Shown here: piece after piece, positions 16,954 through 23,994 of the stretch
Position numbering within the stretch: the stretch's first letter is position 1
How the letters are laid out: every line of letters starts with the position of its first letter
NCBI GenBank assembly: GCA_002431285.1
Contig: DJEF01000055.1
Span: 1-31,240 of the forward strand
DNA length: 31,240 nucleotides
Source of the DNA: Ruminococcaceae bacterium UBA5905
GTDB lineage: Bacteria > Bacillota > Clostridia > Oscillospirales > Acutalibacteraceae
Direction: 5' to 3'
The notes under the pieces: model-generated
The model's database searches: none
What the model saw: only the letters and a program-made list of their open reading frames with translations
Told to the model about the DNA's origin: nothing
Translations under genes and position numbers: made by a program

Positions 16954-17757
16954 GTGAACCGGTGCAAACGCTCGGAGTTGCCCCCGATCCAGCCCTTTTG
17001 GATGCAGATCGCTTACTGCGAGCTGAACGCCCAGTCCAAGGAAAATGTCCGGGAGCATCATGTACACCCGGAATGCGAGATTTATATAAACCTGACCGGC
17101 GATGTGGATTTTATGGTGGAAAACCGCCTGTATCCGGTATCGCCGGGGGATGTGATTCTCACCCGCCCCTATGAATACCACCATTGCGTCTATCGCAGCA
17201 ACGCCCTCCACAAGCATTTCTGGATTCTGTTTTCCTGCGAAGGGAACGAGGCGCTGCTGGATCTGTTTTTCCGCCGTCCGGCGGGAGAACAGAACCGCAT
17301 CACTCTGCCGCCCGCCGCCGCTGCCGAGCTGCTGGAGGTATGCCGGGCGCTGCTGAAGGACGGCGCGTCCTATCCGCTGTTCTTCCGGATGCTCCGTCTG
17401 CTGCAATCGGGAGCGGCCTCCACCCCCGCCGCCGCGCCGCTGCCCGCCGACGTGACGCTGGCGCTGGAGACGATCCATACCCGATTGGATACGCCCCTGT
17501 CCATCGCCGCTCTGGCCCGGCAGGCCCACGTCAGCCTGAATACGCTGGAGCGGCATTTCAAAGCCCATATCGGGATGGCCCCTCAAGCCTATCTGCGCCA
17601 AAAACGGCTGGCGCGGGCAGCGGAACTGCTGACACTGGGATGCTCGGTGGGCGATGCCTGCGTAAAAAGCGGTTTCCCGGATTATTCTCATTTCATCGCC
17701 CTGTTCCGGCAGCATTTTGGAGTTTCCCCTCTTCAATATCAAAAGCAAAATTGCTAA
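16954..17757 (+). CDS. AraC-family transcriptional regulator
   Basis: Predicted 267-residue DNA-binding regulator. The N-terminal half (about 15-110) is a cupin-like sensor domain with HHVHPECEIYINLTGDVDF and SPGDVILTRPYEYHH. The C-terminal 100 residues form the two helix-turn-helix motifs: LSIAALARQAHVSLNTLERHF, and the second ending in GFPDYSHFIALFRQHFGVSP, a typical AraC/XylS signature. I chose the GTG at 16954 because GGGAGGG lies seven bases upstream; an in-frame ATG at 16882 lies upstream of the -10 box. It is divergent from the EamA-GH36 operon, which is most likely its target and whose substrate would be the ligand (inference). Confidence 0.92.
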   Translation: MNRCKRSELPPIQPFWMQIAYCELNAQSKENVREHHVHPECEIYINLTGDVDFMVENRLYPVSPGDVILTRPYEYHHCVYRSNALHKHFWILFSCEGNEALLDLFFRRPAGEQNRITLPPAAAAELLEVCRALLKDGASYPLFFRMLRLLQSGAASTPAAAPLPADVTLALETIHTRLDTPLSIAALARQAHVSLNTLERHFKAHIGMAPQAYLRQKRLARAAELLTLGCSVGDACVKSGFPDYSHFIALFRQHFGVSPLQYQKQNC

Positions 17758-17766
17758 AAGACATGC

Positions 17767-17794
17767 AGGTGCTGCCCGTTGCCGGGTGGCACCT
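17767..17794 (+). terminator. Terminator after the AraC-family gene
   Basis: AGGTGCTGCCCG and CGGGTGGCACCT form a 12-base stem with one G-U pair and one mismatch, followed by TTTTCTG. It lies ten bases past the stop codon. Confidence 0.75.
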
Positions 17795-17921
17795 TTTCTG
17801 CCTATCAAAAACCATTGGGTGGACGGGCGGCGGTATAGTGGCGGACAAGCGCGCATATGTTGGATTGGCAGCACCCCATACCCCGGCGAAAGCAAAAAGC
17901 GGCGAAAACCGGGGATTTTTG

Positions 17922-17950
17922 TTGACAGGCTCCCGCACACGGGCTATAAT
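17922..17950 (+). promoter_or_regulatory. Promoter of the feo operon
   Basis: TTGACA (17922-17927), 17-base spacer, TATAAT (17945-17950), both perfect consensus. Just upstream, CCCCGG (17881-17886) and CCGGGG (17909-17914) followed by ATTTTTG form a weak terminator-like structure. Confidence 0.92.
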
Positions 17951-17962
17951 GACAGCGATAAA

Positions 17963-17980
17963 TTAGGTAAGACTTACTTC
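17963..17980 (+). promoter_or_regulatory. Possible metal-repressor (DtxR-type) operator of the feo operon
   Basis: The segment TTAGGTAAGACTTACTTC has imperfect dyad symmetry (AGGTAAG / CTTACTT) and lies 12 bases after the -10 box, over the initial transcribed region. Its TTAGGTAAG half resembles half-sites of the DtxR/IdeR/MntR family. It fits Fe-dependent repression of ferrous iron uptake, but this is inference. Confidence 0.5.
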
Positions 17981-17999
17981 TGAAAGGAATCGACTACGT

Positions 18000-18230
18000 A
18001 TGACTTTAGCTCAATGTACTGTAGGGCGAAGCGCCTGCATCACCGCCGTCCGCGGCGCCGGCGCGCTGCGCTGCCGGCTGCTGGATATGGGGCTGATCCC
18101 CGGCACAACCGTTACCGTCATCAAGGTGGCACCGATGGGCGATCCCATCGAGATCCGTCTGCGGGGGTATGAGCTGACCCTGCGCAAAGAGGACGCCGCC
18201 CAGATTGATATTCAGGAGGCGGCTGTATGA
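18000..18230 (+). CDS. feoA: FeoA ferrous iron transport accessory protein
   Basis: Predicted 76-residue cytoplasmic SH3-like protein that assists the FeoB ferrous iron channel. Family hallmarks are LRCRLLDMGLIPGTTV (about 24-39), VIKVAPMGDPIEIRLRGYELTLRKEDA, with the usual length of about 75. The ATG at 18000 follows GAAAGGA with ten bases between. It overlaps the start of feoB by four bases (ATGA), so translation is coupled. It is the first gene after a perfect promoter at 17922-17950 with a possible metal-repressor operator in the leader. Confidence 0.95.
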   Translation: MTLAQCTVGRSACITAVRGAGALRCRLLDMGLIPGTTVTVIKVAPMGDPIEIRLRGYELTLRKEDAAQIDIQEAAV

Positions 18231-20230
18231 TTTATGCATTGGTCGGCAATCAGAATTGCGGCAAAACCACCCTGTTTAACTGTCTCACCGGCTCCAACCA
18301 GCACGTGGGCAACTTCCCCGGCGTCACAGTAGATCAGAAATCCGGCGAGGTACGGGGTACCAAAGATTGCTCCGTGGTGGATCTGCCGGGCATCTATTCC
18401 ATCCGCCCCTATTCCATTGAAGAACGGGTGACCCGAGATTTTATTTTTCATCAGCATCCCGATGGTATCATCAACATTGTCGACGCCACCAACCTGGAGC
18501 GCAACCTATATCTGACCCTTCAGCTGCTGGAGCTGCGGCTGCCTATGGTGCTGGTGCTGAACATGATGGACGAGGTGCGGGGCAATGGCGGCAGCATCGA
18601 CGTGGCGGGACTGGAGCAGATGCTGGGGGTGCCGGTCATCCCCGTCAGTGCCGCCAAAAATGAGGGCATCGCCGAGGTGGTGGATAAAATCGAGGAGGTC
18701 TCCCGCCATAAGCAGGCGCCCCGGGTACAGGATTTCTGTCCGGCGGGGCCGGTGCATCGGTGCATCCACGCCGTTTCCCACATCATCGAGGATCACGCCG
18801 ACCGGCTGGGCATTTCCGCCCGGTTCTGCGCCACCAAGGTGATTGAGGAAGACCCGGAGTTCATCGAGAAGCTCCGGCTGGATCAGAACGAATATGAGCT
18901 GATCGAGCATAGCGTCGTGGAGATGGAGACCGAGCGGGGGCTGGACCGCAACGCAGCGCTGGCGGATATGCGGTATAATTACATCGAGCGGGTGTGCGCC
19001 CGGTGCGTGACCCACGGCCAGGAGAGCCGGGAGCACCGCCGCAGCGTACAGATCGACCGTGTGCTGACCAATCGGTATCTGGCGCTGCCCCTGTTCATCC
19101 TCATCATGCTGACGGTGTTCTGGCTCACCTTCAATGTGATCGGGGCCGCTCTGAGCGATCTGCTGTCCATGGGCATCGACGCCCTCACCGGGGTGGTGGA
19201 CCGGGGGCTGACCGCCTTTGGCATCAACCCGGTGGTGCACAGTCTGATCATCGACGGCATTTTCGCCGGGGTGGGCAGCGTGCTGGGATTCCTGCCCATC
19301 ATCGTGGTGCTGTTCTTCTTCCTGTCGGTGCTGGAGGATACCGGCTATATGGCGCGGGTGGCGTTCGTCATGGACACCCTGCTGCGACGCATCGGGTTGT
19401 CCGGGCGCAGCTTCGTACCCATGCTCATCGGCTTCGGCTGCACCGTCCCGGCAGTGATGGCCAGCCGCACCCTGCCCTCCGAGCGGGATCGCACCATGAC
19501 CATCCTGCTGACCCCTTTTATGAGCTGCTCGGCGAAGATCCCCATCTACACCGTGTTCACCGCCGCCTTTTTCCCGCGGCATCGGCCGCTGGTGATGATC
19601 GGGCTGTACGTGGGCGGCATGGCGGTGGGCATTCTGGCGGCGCTGTTCTTCAAATCCTCCGTGCTGCGAGGCAAGCCCGCCCCCTTTGTGATGGAACTGC
19701 CCAACTATCGGCTGCCCTCCGCCCGCAGCGTACTGCTGCTCATGTGGGAGAAAGCCCGGGATTTTTTGCAAAAGGCGTTCACCATTATTTTTCTTGCCAC
19801 GGTCATCATCTGGTTCCTGCAATCCTTTGATCTGCGGCTCAATCCCGTCGCCGACAGCGCCGACAGTCTGCTGGCCTCCATCGGCCGGTGGATCGCGCCG
19901 GTGTTCCGACCGCTGGGCTTCAGCGATTGGCGGGTGGCGACGGCCCTCATCACCGGCTTCACCGCCAAGGAGGCGGTGGTCAGCACGCTGGGCGTGCTGA
20001 TGGGCACCGGCACCGCCGCGCTGGGCGGGGCGCTCACCGGACTGTTCACCCCCGCCGCAGCGCTGAGCTTTCTCACCTTTACGCTGCTCTATACCCCCTG
20101 CGTGGCGGCGGTAGCCGCCATCCGCCGGGAGCTGCACTCCACGATGAAAACGCTGGGTGTGGTGGTGTTTCAATGCGTGGTGGCCTGGGTGGCCGCCGGG
20201 GCGGTGTATATGATCGCCGGATGGCTGTGA
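18227..20230 (+). CDS. feoB: FeoB ferrous iron transporter
   Basis: Main permease for Fe2+ uptake in anaerobes; 667 residues. The N-terminal GTPase domain shows G1 GNQNCGKT (7-14), G3 DLPG (52-55) and G4 NMMD (112-115), followed by a helical guanine-dissociation-inhibitor-like region. The membrane part starts near 280 with two Gate domains: GFGCTVPAVMASRTL followed by LLTPFMSCSAKIPIY, and later TGFTAKEAVVSTLGVL and LYTPCVAAVAAIRRE. The cysteines in Gate segments are those expected of the family. Between feoA (four-base overlap) and a Cys-rich FeoB-associated gene (16-base gap), it completes the usual Clostridia cassette. Confidence 0.98.
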   Translation: MIYALVGNQNCGKTTLFNCLTGSNQHVGNFPGVTVDQKSGEVRGTKDCSVVDLPGIYSIRPYSIEERVTRDFIFHQHPDGIINIVDATNLERNLYLTLQLLELRLPMVLVLNMMDEVRGNGGSIDVAGLEQMLGVPVIPVSAAKNEGIAEVVDKIEEVSRHKQAPRVQDFCPAGPVHRCIHAVSHIIEDHADRLGISARFCATKVIEEDPEFIEKLRLDQNEYELIEHSVVEMETERGLDRNAALADMRYNYIERVCARCVTHGQESREHRRSVQIDRVLTNRYLALPLFILIMLTVFWLTFNVIGAALSDLLSMGIDALTGVVDRGLTAFGINPVVHSLIIDGIFAGVGSVLGFLPIIVVLFFFLSVLEDTGYMARVAFVMDTLLRRIGLSGRSFVPMLIGFGCTVPAVMASRTLPSERDRTMTILLTPFMSCSAKIPIYTVFTAAFFPRHRPLVMIGLYVGGMAVGILAALFFKSSVLRGKPAPFVMELPNYRLPSARSVLLLMWEKARDFLQKAFTIIFLATVIIWFLQSFDLRLNPVADSADSLLASIGRWIAPVFRPLGFSDWRVATALITGFTAKEAVVSTLGVLMGTGTAALGGALTGLFTPAAALSFLTFTLLYTPCVAAVAAIRRELHSTMKTLGVVVFQCVVAWVAAGAVYMIAGWL

Positions 20231-20246
20231 CGGGGAGGTACACTGT

Positions 20247-20396
20247 ATGAGCCTGAGAGACTACATACTGCTGGCGGCAATAGCGGCGGCCGTGGCCGCC
20301 GCTCTGGTGCGGCTGTGGCGGCAGCACCGCCGGGGCGGTTGCTGCTGCGGATGCAAAAATTGCTGCGATTGCCGCAAAAAGAAAGAAACCACTTGA
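20247..20396 (+). CDS. FeoB-associated Cys-rich membrane protein
   Basis: A 49-residue protein. It starts MSLRDYILLAAIAAAV with one membrane helix (about 5-25), then a basic stretch WRQHRRGG, and a cysteine-rich end CCCGCKNCCDCRKKK with seven or eight cysteines. This is the organisation of the small proteins found after feoB in Firmicutes (Pfam 'FeoB_associated'). GGGGAGG lies eight bases before the ATG. It likely helps FeoB in iron handling at the cytoplasmic face, but the role is not proven for the family. Its TGA stop lies inside the -35 box of the next promoter. Confidence 0.88.
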   Translation: MSLRDYILLAAIAAAVAAALVRLWRQHRRGGCCCGCKNCCDCRKKKETT

Positions 20397-20421
20397 CATT
20401 GAGGGCATCCCATAGTATGCT
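20393..20421 (+). promoter_or_regulatory. Promoter of the GH39-like glycosidase gene
   Basis: TTGACA (20393-20398), 17-base spacer, TATGCT (20416-20421). The -35 overlaps the stop codon of the FeoB-associated gene, and the spacer plus most of the -10 lie in the left arm of an 18-bp inverted repeat (next feature). Confidence 0.7.
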
Positions 20422-20445
20422 GACCGTGCATACTGCGGGATGCCC
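20403..20445 (+). repeat. 18-bp inverted repeat around the GH39-like gene promoter
   Basis: Left arm GGGCATCCCATAGTATGC (20403-20420), seven-base loop, right arm GCATACTGCGGGATGCCC (20428-20445); 16 of 18 positions pair. There is no T-run after it. It could be an operator covering the -10 and start site, and in transcripts reading out of feoB it would form a strong hairpin that separates the two units. Confidence 0.7.
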
Positions 20446-20476
20446 ATTTATGTTGTGTAAAAGGAGATGGCTTCTT

Positions 20477-21802
20477 ATGAAGATCACCGTAAATCCTTCG
20501 GCCATCATCGGAAAGATCAAGCCCTTTCACGCCATCAACAACGCCCCTTTGCTGGGAACCTCCGACCAGCTGTTTCACTATCTGGGCGAGGCCGGTATCC
20601 CCTATTCCCGCCTGCACGATACCGGCGGCGCGTACGGCGGTTTCCGGTTCGTGGATATCGCCAATATTTTCCGGGATTGGGATGCCGACCCCGCCGACCC
20701 CGCCGCCTATGATTTTGCCTTCACCGACTGGCTGCTGGAAAAACTGACGGCACAGGGGGTCGAACCCTTCTTCCGGCTGGGCGCGGCCATCGAAAACGCC
20801 CACTATATCAAAGCGTACCGCATCTTCCCGCCCGCCGACAACCGGAAATGGGCGCAAATCTGCGCCGGCATCATCCGCCACTACAACTACGGCTGGGCTG
20901 ACGGCTACCGCTATCCCATCCGCTACTGGGAGATTTGGAACGAGCCGGACAACGAGCCGGACACACGGGACAATCCCATGTGGAAGGGAACCAAAGAGCA
21001 ATATTTCGCCCTATATGCGACCGCCGCCAACTATCTGAAAGAGCAATTCCCTGATATTAAGATCGGCGGCTACGGCTCCTGCGGTTTTTATGCCCTGAAC
21101 GACGCCTTTCAGGCCAACGCCAATTCCTCTCCCCGCACCGATTACTTTATCGCCTTTTTTCAGGAGTTTCTTGACTATATTACCGCGCCGGAGCATACGG
21201 CGCCGCTGGATTTTTTCTCCTGGCACAGCTATGCCGACAGCCGCAGCAACGCCCGGTATGCCGCCTATGTACGCCGGGAGCTGGATCGGCGCGGGCTGAC
21301 CGCCACGGAGAGCCTCCTCGATGAATGGAATCCGGGCATCCAGCGGCGGGGCACCGAGGAGGACGCCTGCTTCATCGCCGATATGCTGCTGCGGCTGCAC
21401 GACAGTCCGCTGGATATGCTGATGTATTACGACGGGCAGGTGCACGGCTCCTATCAGGGGCTGTTTGACCCGGTGCGGCTGACGGTATTCCCGGCGTATT
21501 ACGCCCTGCGGGCGTTCGGCGAGCTGTATGCGCTGGGCGGCCGGGCGACGGCCGAAGCCGACGGAGAGCTGCCGCTGCTGGCCGCCGTAGACCCCAATGC
21601 GGCCGTCGGAAAGCTGCTGATCGTCAACACGGGGGACACCCCCATTCCCATAGAGCCGTGTCTGCCCGCCGGATGGCGGATCACCCGTTTCCGGCTGCTG
21701 AACGGCGGAGACGGCCTGACGGACACCCCCATGGACTCACCGGACCGGCTGACACTCCCCGCCAAAAAGCTGGGGATGCTGGAATACGCCGGGCTCCGAT
21801 GA
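20477..21802 (+). CDS. GH39-like (clan GH-A) glycoside hydrolase
   Basis: Predicted 441-residue enzyme resembling GH39 beta-xylosidase/alpha-iduronidase-type hydrolases. RYWEIWNEPDNEP places the acid/base Glu at 156, and ESLLDEWNPG places the likely nucleophile at Glu283. An eight-stranded barrel (about 1-330) is followed by a C-terminal beta-domain (about 370-441: LLIVNTGDTPIPIEP ...). No signal peptide is seen, so cytoplasmic action on an imported oligosaccharide is likely. The ATG at 20477 follows AAAAGGAGATGGCTTCTT. It has its own promoter inside an inverted repeat and no transporter beside it. Related clan-A families (GH5, GH30, GH51) are less likely given the 'WNEPDN' context, but the substrate is open. 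Confidence 0.78.
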   Translation: MKITVNPSAIIGKIKPFHAINNAPLLGTSDQLFHYLGEAGIPYSRLHDTGGAYGGFRFVDIANIFRDWDADPADPAAYDFAFTDWLLEKLTAQGVEPFFRLGAAIENAHYIKAYRIFPPADNRKWAQICAGIIRHYNYGWADGYRYPIRYWEIWNEPDNEPDTRDNPMWKGTKEQYFALYATAANYLKEQFPDIKIGGYGSCGFYALNDAFQANANSSPRTDYFIAFFQEFLDYITAPEHTAPLDFFSWHSYADSRSNARYAAYVRRELDRRGLTATESLLDEWNPGIQRRGTEEDACFIADMLLRLHDSPLDMLMYYDGQVHGSYQGLFDPVRLTVFPAYYALRAFGELYALGGRATAEADGELPLLAAVDPNAAVGKLLIVNTGDTPIPIEPCLPAGWRITRFRLLNGGDGLTDTPMDSPDRLTLPAKKLGMLEYAGLR

Positions 21803-21868
21803 GCCGCCACCCGGAGCCTGCGGGATTTCCCCGGAAAATAAAAATTTCAAAATTCCTGAAAAAAGTGC

Positions 21869-21897
21869 TTGACAGATGAAAAAGTGCGTGCTATAAT
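21869..21897 (+). promoter_or_regulatory. Promoter of the T-box/metNIQ operon
   Basis: TTGACA (21869-21874), 17-base spacer, TATAAT (21892-21897), perfect consensus. Transcription should start near 21904, at the head of the T-box leader. Confidence 0.92.
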
Positions 21898-21903
21898 CGG
21901 TCA

Positions 21904-22201
21904 CAACATAAGACACAGGCAACGATGAGGAGAGTACATCCTGAGATATGCCGCAGAGAGCCCCGGCTGGTGGAAAGGGGCGCAAAAGGCAGGATGGAAG
22001 ATGGCCTCGGAGCCTCGCACCGAGCGGCTGTGCCGTTAGGCTGCGATGGGAGCGCCCATTACAGCGCCCGGGTATCCGGAGCAGAGGTGTCTGTTCTGCG
22101 TACCGACTGAGGTGTGTGCCGTGAGGTGCATACGAAGTAAGGTGGTAACACGTCAGCTACGCTGTCGTCCTTATAGAAATATGAGGACGACGGCTTTTTT
22201 G
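21904..22201 (+). ncRNA. T-box riboswitch, methionine specifier
   Basis: A leader RNA that senses uncharged tRNA and lets transcription read through into metNIQ. Visible parts in order: lower stem I GAGG (about 21926) with the S-turn AGTAC; upper stem ATCCTG pairing with CAGGAT; the AGAGAG and GGCTGGTGGAAA stem I motifs (about 21952-21976); then the specifier side GGAAG-ATG-G before CCTC. By alignment with glyQS-type leaders the specifier is ATG at 22001-22003, i.e. methionine. The T-box sequence AAGGTGGTAACACG (22139-22152) offers UGGU to the tRNA 3' end, which fits discriminator A of tRNA-Met. The terminator at 22161-22200 competes with the antiterminator. Confidence 0.93.
22161..22200 (+). 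terminator. Regulated terminator of the T-box leader
   Basis: GCTGTCGTCCT (22161-22171) pairs with AGGACGACGGC (22184-22194, one G-U pair), followed by six Ts. It forms when the T-box binds charged tRNA or none; the antiterminator uses the preceding T-box bases. Confidence 0.92.
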
Positions 22202-22233
22202 TTGTTCCTATCGCAGAAAGGGAGATGAACCAC

Positions 22234-23253
22234 ATGGAACAGACCCGCAAGGAACTGATCCGCATTGAAAATTTAGGCAAGATCTTTCACGGCTCCGCCG
22301 GGGAGATCGTGGCGCTGCGGGATATTGACCTGTCGGTATACGAGGGGGAGATCTTCGGCATCATCGGCTTGTCCGGCGCCGGCAAGAGCACCCTGGTGCG
22401 CTGCATCAACTATCTGGAAAAGCCCACCTCCGGGCGGGTGATCGTGGACGGACAGGACCTGTCCGCCATGACCAACAGGCAGCTGCTGGCCACCCGTCAG
22501 CAGATCGGCATGATCTTCCAGGGATTCAACCTGCTGTCCCAGCGGGACGCCATCGGCAATGTGTGCTACCCGCTGGAGATCGCCGGGGTATCCCGGGCAG
22601 CCGCCCGCAGCCGGGCGGAGGAGCTGCTGCGGCTGGTGGGACTGGACGACCGAATGCACGCCTACCCCTCCCAGATGTCCGGCGGGCAAAAGCAGCGGGT
22701 AGCCATCGCCCGGGCGCTGGCGAACAACCCCAAGGTATTACTGTGCGACGAGGCCACCAGCGCTCTGGACCCCACCACCACCCAGTCGATTCTGGACTTA
22801 CTCAAGGACATCAACCAGACGCTGGGGGTCACAGTGGTGGTGATCACCCACGAGATGCGGGTCATCGAACAGATCTGCAACCGGGTGGCGGTCATCGACC
22901 AGAGCCACATCGTGGAGCTGGGAGATGTGCAGGAGGTATTCGTGCATCCCCAGTCCGCCATCGCCCGCCAGCTCATCTTCCCTCAAGGGCAGGCGGTGGA
23001 TTGCAGCGGCGGCACCAGAGGGCTGCGGCTGGTGTTTGACGGCACGGCGGCATTTGAACCGGTGGTGGCGCAGATGGTGCTGGAATGCCGGGTGCTGGTG
23101 AATATCCTCTACGCCCATACCAAAACGGTGGAGGGCAAGACCTTCGGCCAGATGGTGCTGCGTCTGCCGGAGGACCCGGAGGCGGTGGAACGGATGAAGG
23201 ACTATCTCACCGCCCACGGAATCTACTGCAAGGAGGAACCTCTCAATGAGTGA
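22234..23253 (+). CDS. metN: Methionine ABC transporter ATP-binding protein
   Basis: ATPase of the methionine importer; 339 residues. Walker A GLSGAGKST (45-53), signature MSGGQ (148-152) and Walker B LLCDEA (169-174) are intact. The C-terminal 80 residues (about 255-335, FDGTAAFEPVVAQMV to HGIYCKEE) form the NIL (ACT-like) domain that in MetN binds methionine and inhibits uptake. I chose ATG 22234, nine bases after AAGGGAG; an ATG at 22225 overlaps that site. It is the first gene after the methionine T-box and overlaps metI by eight bases. Confidence 0.97.
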   Translation: MEQTRKELIRIENLGKIFHGSAGEIVALRDIDLSVYEGEIFGIIGLSGAGKSTLVRCINYLEKPTSGRVIVDGQDLSAMTNRQLLATRQQIGMIFQGFNLLSQRDAIGNVCYPLEIAGVSRAAARSRAEELLRLVGLDDRMHAYPSQMSGGQKQRVAIARALANNPKVLLCDEATSALDPTTTQSILDLLKDINQTLGVTVVVITHEMRVIEQICNRVAVIDQSHIVELGDVQEVFVHPQSAIARQLIFPQGQAVDCSGGTRGLRLVFDGTAAFEPVVAQMVLECRVLVNILYAHTKTVEGKTFGQMVLRLPEDPEAVERMKDYLTAHGIYCKEEPLNE

Positions 23254-23932
23254 GTTTTTTGAAACCGCCTTTGGCAACGGCCTGCTGCGGGAATACGGCA
23301 ACGGCCTGCTCACCACCCTGTATCTGGTGGTGGTCTGCACCGCCTTCGCCTATCTCATCGGCGTGCCGCTGGGCGTGATCCTCTGCATCACCGATAAGGA
23401 CGGCATCCGCCCCCAGCGGGCGGTCAACAAGGTGCTGGGTCTGATCGTCAACATTTTCCGTTCGGTACCCTTTGTGATCCTGCTGGTGATGGCGCTGCCG
23501 CTGACCAAGGTCATCGTCGGCACCAAGGTGGGCGATACCGCATTTCTGGTGCCGCTGGTGCTGGCGGCCGCTCCTTTCGTGGCCCGGATGGTGGAGTCCT
23601 CCCTGAAAGAGGTGGACGCCGGGGTCATCGAGGCGGCACAGGCTATGGGCAGCTCCAACTGGCAGATCATCTATAAGGTGCTGCTGCCGGAGGCAAAACC
23701 CTCCCTGCTGGTGGGCGGCGCCATCGCCGTGACCACCATCCTGGGATACACCCCGCTGGCCACGCTGGTGGGCGGCGGCGGACTGGGCGCCATCGCCGTG
23801 CAGTACGGTCTCTACCGCTTTAAGGATGCCATCATGTATACCGCCTCCATTGTGCTGATCATTCTCGTGCAGATTCTGCAGGAGACCGGCATGAAGCTGG
23901 CAAAGAAAACCGATAAACGTGTCCGTACCTAA
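23246..23932 (+). CDS. metI: Methionine ABC transporter permease
   Basis: Membrane subunit of the D/L-methionine importer; 228 residues with five hydrophobic segments. Typical MetI sequence includes FRSVPFVILLVMALPLTK and the EAA-loop region VIEAAQAMGSSNWQIIYKVL (about 130-150), followed by TTILGYTPLATLVGGGGLG. The ATG lies inside the end of metN, with GGAGG nine bases upstream, so it is translationally linked to MetN. A 62-base gap with a small AT-rich hairpin separates it from metQ. Confidence 0.96.
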   Translation: MSEFFETAFGNGLLREYGNGLLTTLYLVVVCTAFAYLIGVPLGVILCITDKDGIRPQRAVNKVLGLIVNIFRSVPFVILLVMALPLTKVIVGTKVGDTAFLVPLVLAAAPFVARMVESSLKEVDAGVIEAAQAMGSSNWQIIYKVLLPEAKPSLLVGGAIAVTTILGYTPLATLVGGGGLGAIAVQYGLYRFKDAIMYTASIVLIILVQILQETGMKLAKKTDKRVRT

Positions 23933-23941
23933 TTTGTCCGT

Positions 23942-23960
23942 AATATACAACCTGTATATT
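23942..23960 (+). promoter_or_regulatory. Intercistronic hairpin between metI and metQ
   Basis: AATATACA and TGTATATT form an eight-bp perfect stem with a three-base loop. Similar stems before binding-protein genes can mark processing or stability steps that raise binding-protein level. A TATAAT follows at about 23965-23970, with no clear -35. Confidence 0.45.
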
Positions 23961-23994
23961 ATTATATAATCAATACTTAAAGGAGATGTCTACT

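Noticed and set aside
18506..20173. A 555-codon minus-strand frame opposite feoB
   Set aside because: It is the antisense shadow of feoB; Gln/His-rich composition, no start signals.
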